Shown one piece after another: positions 8,767 through 18,800 of a stretch of DNA of 64,000 nt (positions within the stretch are counted from its first letter, which is position 1; each line of letters begins with the position of its first letter). The notes beneath the pieces are model-generated. The model saw only the letters and a program-made list of their open reading frames with translations. It had not been told where the DNA came from and searched no databases. Location: contig JAHHTT010000005.1 in NCBI GenBank assembly GCA_020024465.1, forward strand, positions 7,558-71,557. The letters run 5' to 3'. Both the position numbers and the translations under genes were made by a program. Origin of the DNA: Odoribacter sp. (GTDB taxonomy: Bacteria > Bacteroidota > Bacteroidia > Bacteroidales > Marinifilaceae).

Positions 8767-9906
8767 ATGAAGATAGTTATTTTAGGTCCTGCAAATCCAT
8801 ATAGAGGCGGTATAGCAGCTTTGAATGAAAGGTTGGCTGTTGAATTTATAAGGGGAGGACATGAGGTTATAGTGTTTAATTTTAAATTACAATATCCGGG
8901 ATTTCTTTTTCCCGGAAAGACTCAGTTTACGGATGACCCTGCTCCTGAAGGCGTGAAAATACTTCCTCGCGTAAATTCTATAAATCCTTTTAATTGGTGG
9001 ATGGTTGGCAGGGAGTTGAAACATTTGTCTCCTGATATGATTATTGTGCGTTACTGGTTACCTTTTATGGGACCGTCTTTAGGCTCAATTTGTCGTATTG
9101 TGAGAAAGAACGGACATACTAGGGTAATTTGTATTGCGGATAATATTATTCCTCATGAATCAAGGCCGGGAGATCGTCTTTTTACCAATTATTTTGTAAA
9201 AGGTGTGGATGGTTATATTGCAATGTCTCGTGAGGTATTTAAAGATATTGACTTATTCGTTAAACATCCGGTAAAGCGTATGGCTGCGCATCCGGTTTAT
9301 GACCATTACGGGACAATTGTTTCTCGGGAAACGGCTATAAAAACTTTGGGATTATCGTCCGATTATCGTTATTTACTGTTTTTCGGATTTATCCGTGATT
9401 ATAAAGGCTTGGATTTGTTATTGGAAGCTATGGCAGACAGTCGTTTGAAAAGTAAGCCCGTGAAATTGATTATAGCTGGGGAATATTATGGTAATCAAGA
9501 TAAGTATGAGGCATTGATTAAAAAATTTAATTTGGAAGAGCGATTGGTTTTATGTACAGATTATATACGAGCAGATGAAATAAATAATTTTTTTTGTGCT
9601 GCAGACATTGTTGTTCAGCCGTATAAATCAGCAACACAAAGTGGGATTACCCAAATTGGTTATCATTTTGACAAACCGATGCTTGTAACTGATGTCGGTG
9701 GTTTGGCAGAGATTATTTCAGATAAAAAGTCAGGCTATGTCGTATCTCCTTGCAGTAATGCGATCGCTGATGCGATTGTTGATTTTTATGATGGGCATAG
9801 AGAAGAATCGTTTGTGCTGGAAACACGGAAATTAAAGAAGAACTTTTCCTGGGATAATCTGACGATGAAGATAATGGAGGTTTATAAGGAAATAAGAAAA
9901 TCATAA
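8767..9906 (+). CDS. Glycosyltransferase family 4 (group 1)
   Basis: The 379-residue protein has the two-domain GT-B layout. It begins KIVILGPANPYRGGIAALNERLA, where the glycine-rich loop follows the first strand. The C-terminal half has YLLFFGFIRDYKGLDLLLEA near residue 200, VKLIIAGEYYG near 235 and a VVQPYKSATQSGITQIGY segment near 282, which holds the nucleotide-sugar phosphate-binding residues of GT4 enzymes. It is divergent from the gene at 7761-8669 and is followed by a strong bidirectional terminator at 9919-9958, which marks the end of the polysaccharide region. Confidence 0.88.
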   Translation: MKIVILGPANPYRGGIAALNERLAVEFIRGGHEVIVFNFKLQYPGFLFPGKTQFTDDPAPEGVKILPRVNSINPFNWWMVGRELKHLSPDMIIVRYWLPFMGPSLGSICRIVRKNGHTRVICIADNIIPHESRPGDRLFTNYFVKGVDGYIAMSREVFKDIDLFVKHPVKRMAAHPVYDHYGTIVSRETAIKTLGLSSDYRYLLFFGFIRDYKGLDLLLEAMADSRLKSKPVKLIIAGEYYGNQDKYEALIKKFNLEERLVLCTDYIRADEINNFFCAADIVVQPYKSATQSGITQIGYHFDKPMLVTDVGGLAEIISDKKSGYVVSPCSNAIADAIVDFYDGHREESFVLETRKLKKNFSWDNLTMKIMEVYKEIRKS

Positions 9907-9918
9907 AAGGAAATAAAA

Positions 9919-9958
9919 AAAGGCTAAAAGCAATTTCTAAACCTCGCTTTTAGCCTTT
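9919..9958. terminator. Bidirectional hairpin terminator between convergent genes
   Basis: A perfect 13-base inverted repeat (AAAGGCTAAAAGC at 9919-9931 against 9946-9958) encloses a 14-base loop. It lies 12 bases after the stop of the GT4 gene and 18 bases from the stop of the convergent PpiD-like gene. The stem is flanked by A-rich and T-rich edges, so it should work as a rho-independent terminator in both directions. Confidence 0.85.
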
Positions 9959-9976
9959 AATTTCTATCGCTATATT

Positions 9977-12127
9977 CTAGTAGAATTTGTAGCGTTGGTC
10001 TTTTACTTTTCCGTTTTTAATGATTGCTTCTATCGCCTGATAATTGGCTCGATACATATTGACTTGCTGTAAAGAAGCTTTTGTCTTTTGTATATCATCC
10101 GTCTCTGTTTCATCGGTTGTGCGATTATTGACCATGATGACAAATACGCCTTGATTTCCTTCTATTGGAGCAGACAATTTGCCTTGTTCTGCGATTGAAA
10201 CTGCGGCGATGACACGGGGCTCGATTCCGGCTCCGGGGATTTGGAATGAATTAAAGCTTACTTCGGATGCTTCCTTTATGTCTACACCGGCTTTCTGTGC
10301 AACAGATAATAAACTTTCGCTTCCATCCATCATACCGGCAAGTTCTTTTTTCAAAATCTCGGCTTTTTTCTTTTGAATCAAGATGCGCTTGATTGTAGGA
10401 GTAACGTCGTTTATGTTTGCGATGCCTTCTTCTTTGATTTCTGTTAGAACAGCAACAGTATATTTGTTCCCGTTGGTGAAGATGATGGATTCATCTTTTG
10501 TCTGGACCACATCTGGTTTTTCAGTTAAATAGATTTGGCGGATCATTTCACGGGCATTGTCCATACCTGCTATTGTTTTATCGTTTTTGCCAACAGTAGC
10601 AATGCGTTTGGTTAATCCTGTCTCTTCCACTTTTTTGTCAAAACTTGCAGCATCATGGATACCGGTTGCAAAATTGCGGGCGTCGTTGTAAATCTTATTC
10701 GTCGTTTTACCGGATGCGTTGATCTCTTTTTCAATGGTTGCAATTTGTATCTTTTGTACAGGTTTTGCCATGTCTGTAACCTGCACGACATGTGCTCCAA
10801 ACTGAGTCAATACAACTTTGATGTCGTTTTTCTTTGCAAAGAATACAGAGTCACTAAATGGTTGGACCATCATTTTTTGATTGAACCAGCCTAAATCACC
10901 TCCATTGATGGCAGAGTTTTGGTCTGTTGAGTTTTTGAGGGCCAGTTCTTCAAAGTCAGCTCCATTTTTTAACAACTTGGCTAAACTGTCTGCTGTGGCT
11001 TTTGCTTGCATGTAATTGTTGTTCTGCGGTGCGATTAAGATATGACGGGCGCGAACGGAATCCGGTAACATTCTAACATCTCCTACTCGTGAAATTTTGT
11101 AGGCATTATTTTCTAAATACGGACCAAATACTTCCGTATGGTTGTTGAATAAGAAGTCAGCTAAACTGTCATTGGTAATTTCATCTTTTTTATAATAATT
11201 CAAGTCTGCTTTTGCATCTGAAGATAAGTTGACAAATTCCATCGGTTCAGTGCTTGCAGCGAATTCATGGACCAATTCCTCAACACTTTTTTCTGTTTCT
11301 GAAAAATCTTCTCCTGACGGTTCAATGTCAAAGTTAACATAAACAATGCGTCTGGCCTCGTTTTGTTGGAACCTGGCCTGATTGTTTTTGTAATATTCTT
11401 TGATTTCGTTATTGCTGATATGGATGCCGGAGTCAGCAATTGAGCTGTAATTTTTTACAATATAGCTGAAATCTGTCTTTATCGCATTGCCATCTATATT
11501 CGCTTTTGCCTGCTCGTCTGTAATATACATACCTTTGGCTAATAAAATGCCATATTTGTTTAACAGGCGGGTGTTAAAAGTTTCATGCTCCATATTCAGC
11601 CAATAGTTTTTCTGATTAAGCATTGCTCCGTAGTCAGGCGAATTTGGATTCAGAGGAGTTTCGAGAATTTGTTTTACGATCAAACGGGCACGTTCCTTAT
11701 CTACAATGCCGGTCTTGGGATCTGCAAACAATTGATGCATTGCGGGTGCCATATTGTCTCCTAATAAAACATCATACAATTCTTCATTGCTGACTGTTAA
11801 GCCTAACTCTTCGTATTCTTTACTCATGAGTTTTTCCATGATCATTTGTTGCCAGATGTTGTTGCGGAGCATTGTTTGTTGTTCTTCGTTCAATGCTGTG
11901 ATTCCATTCATTGCTTTCAGCATTTCCTCCTGCTGGTCAACTTTGTTCTGGTAATCGGTGATGGATATCCCTTCGCCGGCGATCTCTCCTACTTGATTAC
12001 GTTCGTTATTAAACATACTGGAGCCCGAACTTAAAGCGTCTCCTACGATGAAAGCGACTAAGGCCAGACCGATTACAATGCTGACTAACAGTCCTCCACG
12101 GTCTCTGATTGTTTGTAATGCTGCCAT
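9977..12127 (-). CDS. Membrane-anchored peptidyl-prolyl isomerase / chaperone, PpiD-like
   Basis: The 716-residue protein has a cytoplasmic start (ALQTIRDRGG), one membrane helix at about residues 13-32 and a large periplasmic part. A SurA-N-like helical chaperone region follows, then a parvulin domain at about residues 355-450 with ARHILIAPQ, GGDLGWFNQ and the FGAHVVQVT end motif. This is the PpiD/SurA-type architecture that assists folding of exported proteins at the periplasmic side of the inner membrane. Length is a little above the Escherichia coli protein, as is common in Bacteroidetes. A well-matched promoter lies at 12174-12205. The gene stands alone on its strand between a terminator and topA. 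Confidence 0.87.
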   Translation of the reverse strand: MAALQTIRDRGGLLVSIVIGLALVAFIVGDALSSGSSMFNNERNQVGEIAGEGISITDYQNKVDQQEEMLKAMNGITALNEEQQTMLRNNIWQQMIMEKLMSKEYEELGLTVSNEELYDVLLGDNMAPAMHQLFADPKTGIVDKERARLIVKQILETPLNPNSPDYGAMLNQKNYWLNMEHETFNTRLLNKYGILLAKGMYITDEQAKANIDGNAIKTDFSYIVKNYSSIADSGIHISNNEIKEYYKNNQARFQQNEARRIVYVNFDIEPSGEDFSETEKSVEELVHEFAASTEPMEFVNLSSDAKADLNYYKKDEITNDSLADFLFNNHTEVFGPYLENNAYKISRVGDVRMLPDSVRARHILIAPQNNNYMQAKATADSLAKLLKNGADFEELALKNSTDQNSAINGGDLGWFNQKMMVQPFSDSVFFAKKNDIKVVLTQFGAHVVQVTDMAKPVQKIQIATIEKEINASGKTTNKIYNDARNFATGIHDAASFDKKVEETGLTKRIATVGKNDKTIAGMDNAREMIRQIYLTEKPDVVQTKDESIIFTNGNKYTVAVLTEIKEEGIANINDVTPTIKRILIQKKKAEILKKELAGMMDGSESLLSVAQKAGVDIKEASEVSFNSFQIPGAGIEPRVIAAVSIAEQGKLSAPIEGNQGVFVIMVNNRTTDETETDDIQKTKASLQQVNMYRANYQAIEAIIKNGKVKDQRYKFY

Positions 12128-12173
12128 TTATAGATAATTTAATGTTTTTTGCAAAAATCTCTTTTCGAGGGTA

Positions 12174-12205
12174 CGAAGATAGATAAAACTGTGTTGTTGT
12201 GCAAA
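12174..12205 (-). promoter_or_regulatory. Probable Bacteroidetes-type promoter of the PpiD-like gene
   Basis: On the minus strand TTTG (12202-12205) is followed after 20 bases by TATCTTCG (12174-12181), one mismatch from the TAnnTTTG -7 consensus of Bacteroides sigma ABfr. The start codon is 46 bases downstream. Confidence 0.55.
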
Positions 12206-12229
12206 TAATTAAAATGATTATTCACCGAT

Positions 12230-14605
12230 TTATTTATCTGTTTTTGTGCCCGATGTGGATTTTTTAGTTTTAGTTTTAGTTGTTGTTTTTATTTTTGAGC
12301 CTGCAGAAGCTTTCTTATTTGAGGATTTTGTTTTTTTTCCATCTTCTTTTTCGATAAGTTCCATGCATTTTTCTAAGGTTAATTCTTCATTTTTTAGTGT
12401 TTTCGGAATTTTATAATTGGTTTTGTTATACGTGATGTAAGGTCCGAAACGTCCGTTTAGTACTTTTACTCCATTCTCAAATTCATGTATTAGTTTGTTA
12501 CGATCGTTTTCTCTTTTTTCTTCAATGCGTTCTATGGCCGTTTCCAATGTGATTGTTCCCGGATCGTCAATGTCTTTTTTCAAAGAGACAAATGCATTGT
12601 TGTGTTTGATGTAAGGTCCGAAACGTCCTATTCCGATGCTGACATCCTTGTCTTCATATTGTCCTATCTTGCGGGGAAATTTGAATAGAGAGAGAGCTTC
12701 TTCCAGAGAGATCGTTTCCATTAGCTGTCCTTTCAACAAACCGGCATATCTGACATTTTCACCTTCACCTATCTGTGCCATAGGACCGAATCTGCCGATA
12801 CGTACACTTACTGTTTCTCCGCTTGTCGGTTCGGTTCCTAAGATTCTTTGCCCGCTGTTACGTTCCGATTTTTGTAAGGTTGTCTCAACCGTTTCGTGGA
12901 ATGGAACATAAAATTCACCTATCATTTTCTGCCATTGGACAGAACCTTCTGCTATATGGTCTAAAGCTTCTTCTGCTTCTGCCGTGAAGTTGTAGTCCAT
13001 GATATTCTGGAAGTGTTGTGAAAGGAAATCAGTAACCACCATGCCTATATCGGATGGAAACAGTTTTTTCTTTTCGGTTCCGAATATTTTTTTAGATCTT
13101 CTTGTTTTTATTTCGTTGTTGCATAGTTTGATTACTTCTATGTTTTTTTCTACTCCCTCACGGGATTCACGGATGATGTATCCGCGGTTTTGAATGGTTG
13201 TAATCGTGGGGGCATAAGTGGACGGACGTCCGATTCCCAATGCCTCCATTTTCTTTACCAGGCTGGCTTCTGTATAGCGTGGAGGGTGCTGGGTGTATTG
13301 CTCTTGTGCAGTGATATCGGTGTATGTTAAGCGGTCTCCTTTGTGGATAGGGGGGAGAAGGGACGTCTGGTTATCATCCGTTTCATCGTCATGTGATTCC
13401 ATGTATACTTTTAAGAATCCGTCAAAGATAATGACTTCGCCTGTTGCTGTAAATGGGATGTCCTGATTGGATAATTCAAGTATGATATTGGTACGCTCCA
13501 ATTCCGCATCAGCCATTTGTGAAGCCAATGTCCGTTTATATATGAGATCATATAATTGTTTTTCATTCTTGTCTCCCTCTATTTCTGGTCGGTTTATGTA
13601 AGTCGGACGAATCGCTTCGTGAGCTTCTTGTGCCCCTTTGGTTTTAGTAGCGTAGTTACGGGATTTTGAATATTTTTCGCCCATTGTTTCACGAATGACC
13701 GCCCTGGCGGTACGAATTGCCAGTTCTGAAAGATTTACAGAGTCTGTTCGCATATAGGTGATAAGTCCGTGTTCATATAATTTTTGGGCGACAGACATCG
13801 TTTGGGATACGGAGAATCCCAGCTTCCGTGATGCTTCTTGTTGAAGTGTTGACGTTGTAAATGGAGGGGCGGGCTTTCTGATGGTTGGCTTGGTCTCAAC
13901 ATTTTTAACGCTGAACACGGCATCTTTACATGCTTCAAGATAATTCATGGTAGCTTCATGCGTACTGAATCGTTCCTGTGCTTCTGCATGTAAAGATGCG
14001 TGATCGGCAGTGACAAAATTGCCTGTCACTTTATAATATTGCTGTTCTTTAAAGTTATTTATTTCTCTTTCTCGCTCGACAATTAATTTGACAGCGACAG
14101 ATTGCACGCGTCCTGCTGACAATGAAGGCTTTACCTTTTTCCAAAGGACGGGAGAAACTTCAAATCCGACAAGTCTGTCCAAAACACGTCTGGCTTGTTG
14201 GGCATCTACCAGATTTTTATCAATCATGCGTGGATGTTGGATTGCATGTAAAATGGCGTCTTTCGTGATTTCATGAAAGACAATTCGTCTTGTATTTTCG
14301 GGTTTTAATTTCAAGACTTCAAATAAATGCCATGCTATAGCTTCTCCTTCGCGGTCTTCATCGGAAGCCAGCCATACGGTTTGCGCCTCTTTGGCAAGAG
14401 CCTTTAAATCCTTTACAATAGCCTTTTTGTCGGCAGATATCTCATACTTGGGTTGAAATTCATGCTCGATATCAACTCCTAAATCCTTTTTCTCCAGATC
14501 TCGTATGTGTCCAAAACTTGATTTTACGATATAACCTTCACCTAAAAATTTCTCTATAGTTTTAGCTTTTGCTGGAGACTCTACTATTACCAGATTTTTA
14601 ATCAT
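12230..14605 (-). CDS. topA: DNA topoisomerase I
   Basis: The 791-residue type IA topoisomerase relaxes negative supercoils. The TOPRIM domain starts with KNLVIVESPAKAKTIEKFLG and carries the metal-binding ASDEDREGEAIAW motif near residue 80. The active-site tyrosine lies in LITYMRTDS near residue 284. Repeated C-terminal modules with RFGPY-type motifs (FGPMAQIG, RFGPYIKHN, RFGPYITYN) replace the zinc fingers of E. coli TopA, as is usual in Bacteroidetes. The extreme C-terminus is a lysine- and threonine-rich tail that probably binds DNA non-specifically. The start is supported by a promoter at 14636-14666 about 30 bases upstream. Confidence 0.97.
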   Translation of the reverse strand: MIKNLVIVESPAKAKTIEKFLGEGYIVKSSFGHIRDLEKKDLGVDIEHEFQPKYEISADKKAIVKDLKALAKEAQTVWLASDEDREGEAIAWHLFEVLKLKPENTRRIVFHEITKDAILHAIQHPRMIDKNLVDAQQARRVLDRLVGFEVSPVLWKKVKPSLSAGRVQSVAVKLIVEREREINNFKEQQYYKVTGNFVTADHASLHAEAQERFSTHEATMNYLEACKDAVFSVKNVETKPTIRKPAPPFTTSTLQQEASRKLGFSVSQTMSVAQKLYEHGLITYMRTDSVNLSELAIRTARAVIRETMGEKYSKSRNYATKTKGAQEAHEAIRPTYINRPEIEGDKNEKQLYDLIYKRTLASQMADAELERTNIILELSNQDIPFTATGEVIIFDGFLKVYMESHDDETDDNQTSLLPPIHKGDRLTYTDITAQEQYTQHPPRYTEASLVKKMEALGIGRPSTYAPTITTIQNRGYIIRESREGVEKNIEVIKLCNNEIKTRRSKKIFGTEKKKLFPSDIGMVVTDFLSQHFQNIMDYNFTAEAEEALDHIAEGSVQWQKMIGEFYVPFHETVETTLQKSERNSGQRILGTEPTSGETVSVRIGRFGPMAQIGEGENVRYAGLLKGQLMETISLEEALSLFKFPRKIGQYEDKDVSIGIGRFGPYIKHNNAFVSLKKDIDDPGTITLETAIERIEEKRENDRNKLIHEFENGVKVLNGRFGPYITYNKTNYKIPKTLKNEELTLEKCMELIEKEDGKKTKSSNKKASAGSKIKTTTKTKTKKSTSGTKTDK

Positions 14606-14635
14606 ATAATATAATGCTCAGGCATGACAATATGC

Positions 14636-14666
14636 CAAAGTTAATAGTTTGAAATTGGAGTGCAAA
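14636..14666 (-). promoter_or_regulatory. Probable promoter of topA
   Basis: On the minus strand TTTG (14663-14666) is followed after 19 bases by a full-consensus TAACTTTG (14636-14643). The predicted transcription start is about 25 bases ahead of the topA ATG. Confidence 0.65.
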
Positions 14667-14735
14667 CCTACAAAAAAAAGTTACAACTAAAAAACTTCCG
14701 AAAAAAAACCATTTAAAAGAGGTATTTTTAAGTAT

Positions 14736-15371
14736 TCAATGTTTCTTGACGGCTTCTTTATTTTTTTCCGATGAAAAGAATTTGCGATAAAATAGTAGCA
14801 ACATTAATACTCCGATGGTGATGTATGAATCGGCAAGGTTAAAGACGGGACGGAAAAATATGAAGTCCTGCCCTCCCCAAATGGGAAACCATGAAGGGAA
14901 TTGACCTTCAATGAGAGGGAAATACAGCATGTCAACTACTTTCCCGTGCAGAAAAGAGGAATATCCTCCGTCGGTCGGAAATAGCGTTGCAACTTGAAAA
15001 TGACTGTCATTAAAAATCATTCCGTAGAATAAACTGTCAATAATATTACCAATTGCTCCGCAAAAAATGAGAGTGAAAGAATAAAGCACTCCTGCCGGGG
15101 TCTTTTCCCGTATCAGTTTCATGATGTACCAGCCGATGGCTCCTACTGCAGCTATTCGGAACAGGCTTAGAATCATTTTGCCTATTCTGCCATCGCTTAG
15201 TTCCATACCGAAAGCCATGCCGTTATTCTCAACAAATAGGATTTTGAACCAGTCTCCCAAAACGGAAATTTCTTCTCCTATCGTCATGTGGGTTTTAATC
15301 CATATTTTAACAGACTGATCAATAATTAGCAGTGCGGCTGTGAATAATAATAATTTATTACGTAAAATCAT
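14736..15371 (-). CDS. lspA: Lipoprotein signal peptidase (signal peptidase II)
   Basis: The start is placed at the ATG complementary to 15369-15371 (MILRNKLLLF). The longer frame to 15419 only adds a polar stretch unlike the family. The resulting 211-residue protein has four membrane helices. Its two catalytic aspartates are in the NIIDSLFYG and FNLADSYITIG segments, and VENNGMAFGM matches the conserved ENxGxAF region. The enzyme cleaves the signal peptide of diacylglyceryl-modified prolipoproteins. It is longer than the E. coli enzyme because of an insertion between the catalytic motifs, which is typical in Bacteroidetes. It lies 62 bases after the DksA-like gene and probably shares its transcript. 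Confidence 0.95.
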   Translation of the reverse strand: MILRNKLLLFTAALLIIDQSVKIWIKTHMTIGEEISVLGDWFKILFVENNGMAFGMELSDGRIGKMILSLFRIAAVGAIGWYIMKLIREKTPAGVLYSFTLIFCGAIGNIIDSLFYGMIFNDSHFQVATLFPTDGGYSSFLHGKVVDMLYFPLIEGQFPSWFPIWGGQDFIFFRPVFNLADSYITIGVLMLLLFYRKFFSSEKNKEAVKKH

Positions 15372-15433
15372 GAAATTGGATATTAAAGAGGAAAATTGGA
15401 AATGTCTTCCCATTCCCAATTTTCAATGTTTTG

Positions 15434-15814
15434 TTAACCCTGACCGTTTTCTTTGGCCTCAATGCTGAGTGTTGCATGAGGCACTGCGCGTAAACGTTCT
15501 TTGGAAATCAACTTGCCGGTAACCCGGCATATACCATAAGTTTTGTTTTCAATGCGGATAAGTGCAGCTTCTAGATGGGCAATAAATTTTGCTTGTCGTT
15601 GCGCAAGACGTCCGGCCTCTTCTTTAGACAGGACAGAAGCTCCTTCTTCAAGCACTTTAAACGTTGGGCTTGTGTCGGCGATATCGTTGCCGTCACTACC
15701 AGAAAGCGAGGCTTTAAGAATTTCATAATCCTTACGGGCCTTGTCAAGTTTTTCAAGAATTAACGTTCTGAATTCTTGTAACTCTTCGTCGGAGTATCTA
15801 GTTTTTTCTGCCAT
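15434..15814 (-). CDS. TraR/DksA-family transcriptional regulator lacking the full zinc-binding set
   Basis: The 126-residue acidic protein has a long N-terminal coiled-coil segment (about residues 8-85) and the C-terminal TYGICRVTGKLI...RLRAVPHAT block that marks the DksA/TraR family. Only one cysteine is present where classical DksA has four, so the zinc finger is replaced by a metal-free form that is widespread in Bacteroidetes. DksA binds RNA polymerase through its secondary channel. Whether this version acts with ppGpp is unknown. It lies between ileS and lspA on the same strand, with spacings of 77 and 62 bases. Confidence 0.88.
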   Translation of the reverse strand: MAEKTRYSDEELQEFRTLILEKLDKARKDYEILKASLSGSDGNDIADTSPTFKVLEEGASVLSKEEAGRLAQRQAKFIAHLEAALIRIENKTYGICRVTGKLISKERLRAVPHATLSIEAKENGQG

Positions 15815-15891
15815 AGCTTTAAAGTTTTGCCTAAAATTAATGACTTTTTTCCAATATACCGCATTTCCATTGAAATAATGGTGGTAAAATG

Positions 15892-18800
15892 TTATAATTT
15901 TTCGATTTTGATGAATGTATGTATTTCGTCAATTTCCACTTCTTTGGATTTGCAGTCCCGGTTATCGGTGAGTTCTATGCTTTCCGCCAGCACCTGGCTT
16001 GCAATGTATTGCTTGAAATGTTCTACTGCCTCATTTATCTCGGGATGGCGACCGATTGCTAAGGTGATTTTATCAGTGACATCAAAATCACTCTCTTTAC
16101 GGAGATTTTGAATACGGTTGATAAGTTCACGGGCTATCCCTTCTTCTTTCAGTTCTTTGGTTACGTTGATGTCCAAAGCAACGGTTAAACGTCCTTCGTT
16201 TGCAACCAGCCAGCCCGGAATATCTTCAGAAAGTATTTCTACATCCTCAAGAGTTATGACAATGGTTTCGTCTCCGATGGATAAATCATATCTGCCATTC
16301 TTTTCCAGACTGAAAATGTCACTTTGTTCCATTTGGCCGATTTGGGCGGAAATTTGTTTCATGTGCTTCCCGTATTTGGGGCCTAATGTCTTGAAATTCG
16401 GTTTGATGCGTTTTACAAGAACACCGGTTGTATCGGTGATGTATTCAATCTCTTTGACATTTACTTCTGAAAGAATGATGTTTTTAACGGCTTCCAATTG
16501 TGGAATCATCTCATCATTCAATATCGGAATGATGAGTTTACTCAGCGGTTGACGTACTCGCAATTGTACTTTTCTGCGTAATCCCAATACCATGGATGAT
16601 ATGTTTTGGGCTAATTCCATACGATTCTCCAAAGCTTTGTTGATCAGATTTTCGTTGGCCTTTGGAAATGTTGCAAGATGTACGCTACCGCTATGACGGC
16701 CTGTAACACTATTTAGGTCGTTGAACAGTTTCTCCATGTAGAATGGTGCTATGGGGGCCGATAATATGGCGATAGTCTCCAGACAGGTGTATAAAGTCTG
16801 GTATGCGGAAATCTTGTCTTGCGAATATTCTCCTCCCCAATATCTTTTGCGTGAAAGACGCACATACCAATTGGATAAGTTTTCGATAACAAATTCCTGG
16901 ATGGCACGTCCCGCACGGGTCGGTTCGTATTTTTCAAAGGCTTCTGTAACCTCTTTTATCAAAGAATTTAACAAGGAGAGAATCCAGCCATCGATTTCCG
17001 GTCGTTCGTTTATGGGAATGTCGGTTTCTGTATAGCGGAAATTATCCACATTGGCATACAATGCGAAGAATCCGTATGTATTGTATAAGGTCCCGAAGAA
17101 TTTACGTTTTATTTCATCAACACCGGCTACATCGAATTTTAAATTGTCCCAGGGTTGGGAATTGGTTATCATATACCAGCGCAACGGATCGGAACCATGT
17201 TCCTCAATGGTGGCGAATGGGTCGACGGCGTTGCCTAGACGCTTGGACATCTTATTGCCTTTGGCATCCAAAACCAATCCGTTGGAGATAATGTTTTTGA
17301 ATGCGACAGAATCAAAGGCCATGGTTGCAATTGCATGTAAGGTGAAAAACCAGCCGCGGGTCTGGTCAACGCCTTCCGCTATAAAGTCTGCCGGAAAACG
17401 AAGATGTTTGTCAATATCATCCTTGTGTTCAAACGGATAGTGGAGTTGGGCATAGGGCATGGCGCCGGAATCGAACCATACATCAATCAAATCTTTCTCC
17501 CGGAACATTTTTTGACCATTGGATGAAACGAGTATGATGTCGTCGACATAAGGCCGGTGCAAATCTATTTTTGCATAGTTTTCTTTTGAATTGTCGCCTG
17601 TGATGAATCCTTCATAAGGATTCCCGGTCATGAATCCGGCTGCGACGGATTTTTTAATCTCCTCGATTAACTCTGCAACTGAGCCGATGCATTTTTGTTC
17701 TGTGCCGTCTTCGCTGATCCAGATGGGTAGCGGAGTGCCCCAATAACGGGAGCGGGACAGATTCCAGTCTACAAGATTTTCAAGCCATTTGCCGAAACGT
17801 CCTTCTCCTGTGCTGGCCGGTTTCCAGTGGATGGTGCGGTTTAATTCTATCATGCGCTCACGCACGGCTGTTGTTTTTATAAACCAGGAATCCAACGGAT
17901 AGTAGAGTACCGGTTTGTCTGTACGCCAACAATGCGGATAGTTATGTTCATGCTTTTCGACTTTAAAGGCTTTGTTTTCCTTTTTCAGCATGACGGATAA
18001 ATCGATGTCCAGCGTTGGATCATCCTCTGTCAGTGCCGGGTCGTAGGCATTCTTTACAAAACGTCCGGCATATTCACGGTATAATTCAATATTTACGTTG
18101 GTCTTTATAAACTCGGGGTCTATTTCTTCCAAAACAAACAGGCGCCCGCGTTTGTCTACCATCGGTTGTTTGTTACCGTCCCTGTCGACCAGTAGCATCG
18201 GTGCAATTCCGGCAGCTTTGGCCACACGATCGTCATCCGCTCCGAATGTCGGAGCAATGTGCACAATACCCGTACCGTCTTCTGTCGTTACATAATCTCC
18301 TGAAATTACGCGGAAGGCATCGCCCTCCGGCTGCATCCAGGGCATCAGTTGCTCGTAGCGTATGCCTTCGAGTTCAGGGCCTTTGAATTCTGCTACTTTT
18401 TGATAAGGGATAAGTTTATCGCCTTCTTTATAGTCTTCCAGGGCGATATCTGCCGCTTTGGGGTTAAAGTAAGCTGCAAAACGGTCTTTTGCAAGAATAA
18501 CGGTAACTGGCAGATAAGTGTAAGGATTATATGTCTTTACGACATAATAAGTGATATTGGGACCTACTGCCAAAGCCGTATTGGATGGCAATGTCCAGGG
18601 GGTGGTTGTCCATGCAAGGAAGTGGACCGTATCGCTGTATGCGAACAGCTTTTCTGATTTCTCGTCGCGGACGACTTTGAATTGCGCGACACAGGTGGTG
18701 TCCTTTACATCCCGGTAACAACCCGGTTGGTTTAATTCATGAGTGCTTAATCCGGTCCCTGCTGCAGGCGAATAGGGTTGGATGGTGTACCCCTTGTAAA

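Noticed and set aside
16118..16552. 144-residue plus-strand frame
   Set aside because: It is antisense to ileS and has no independent features.
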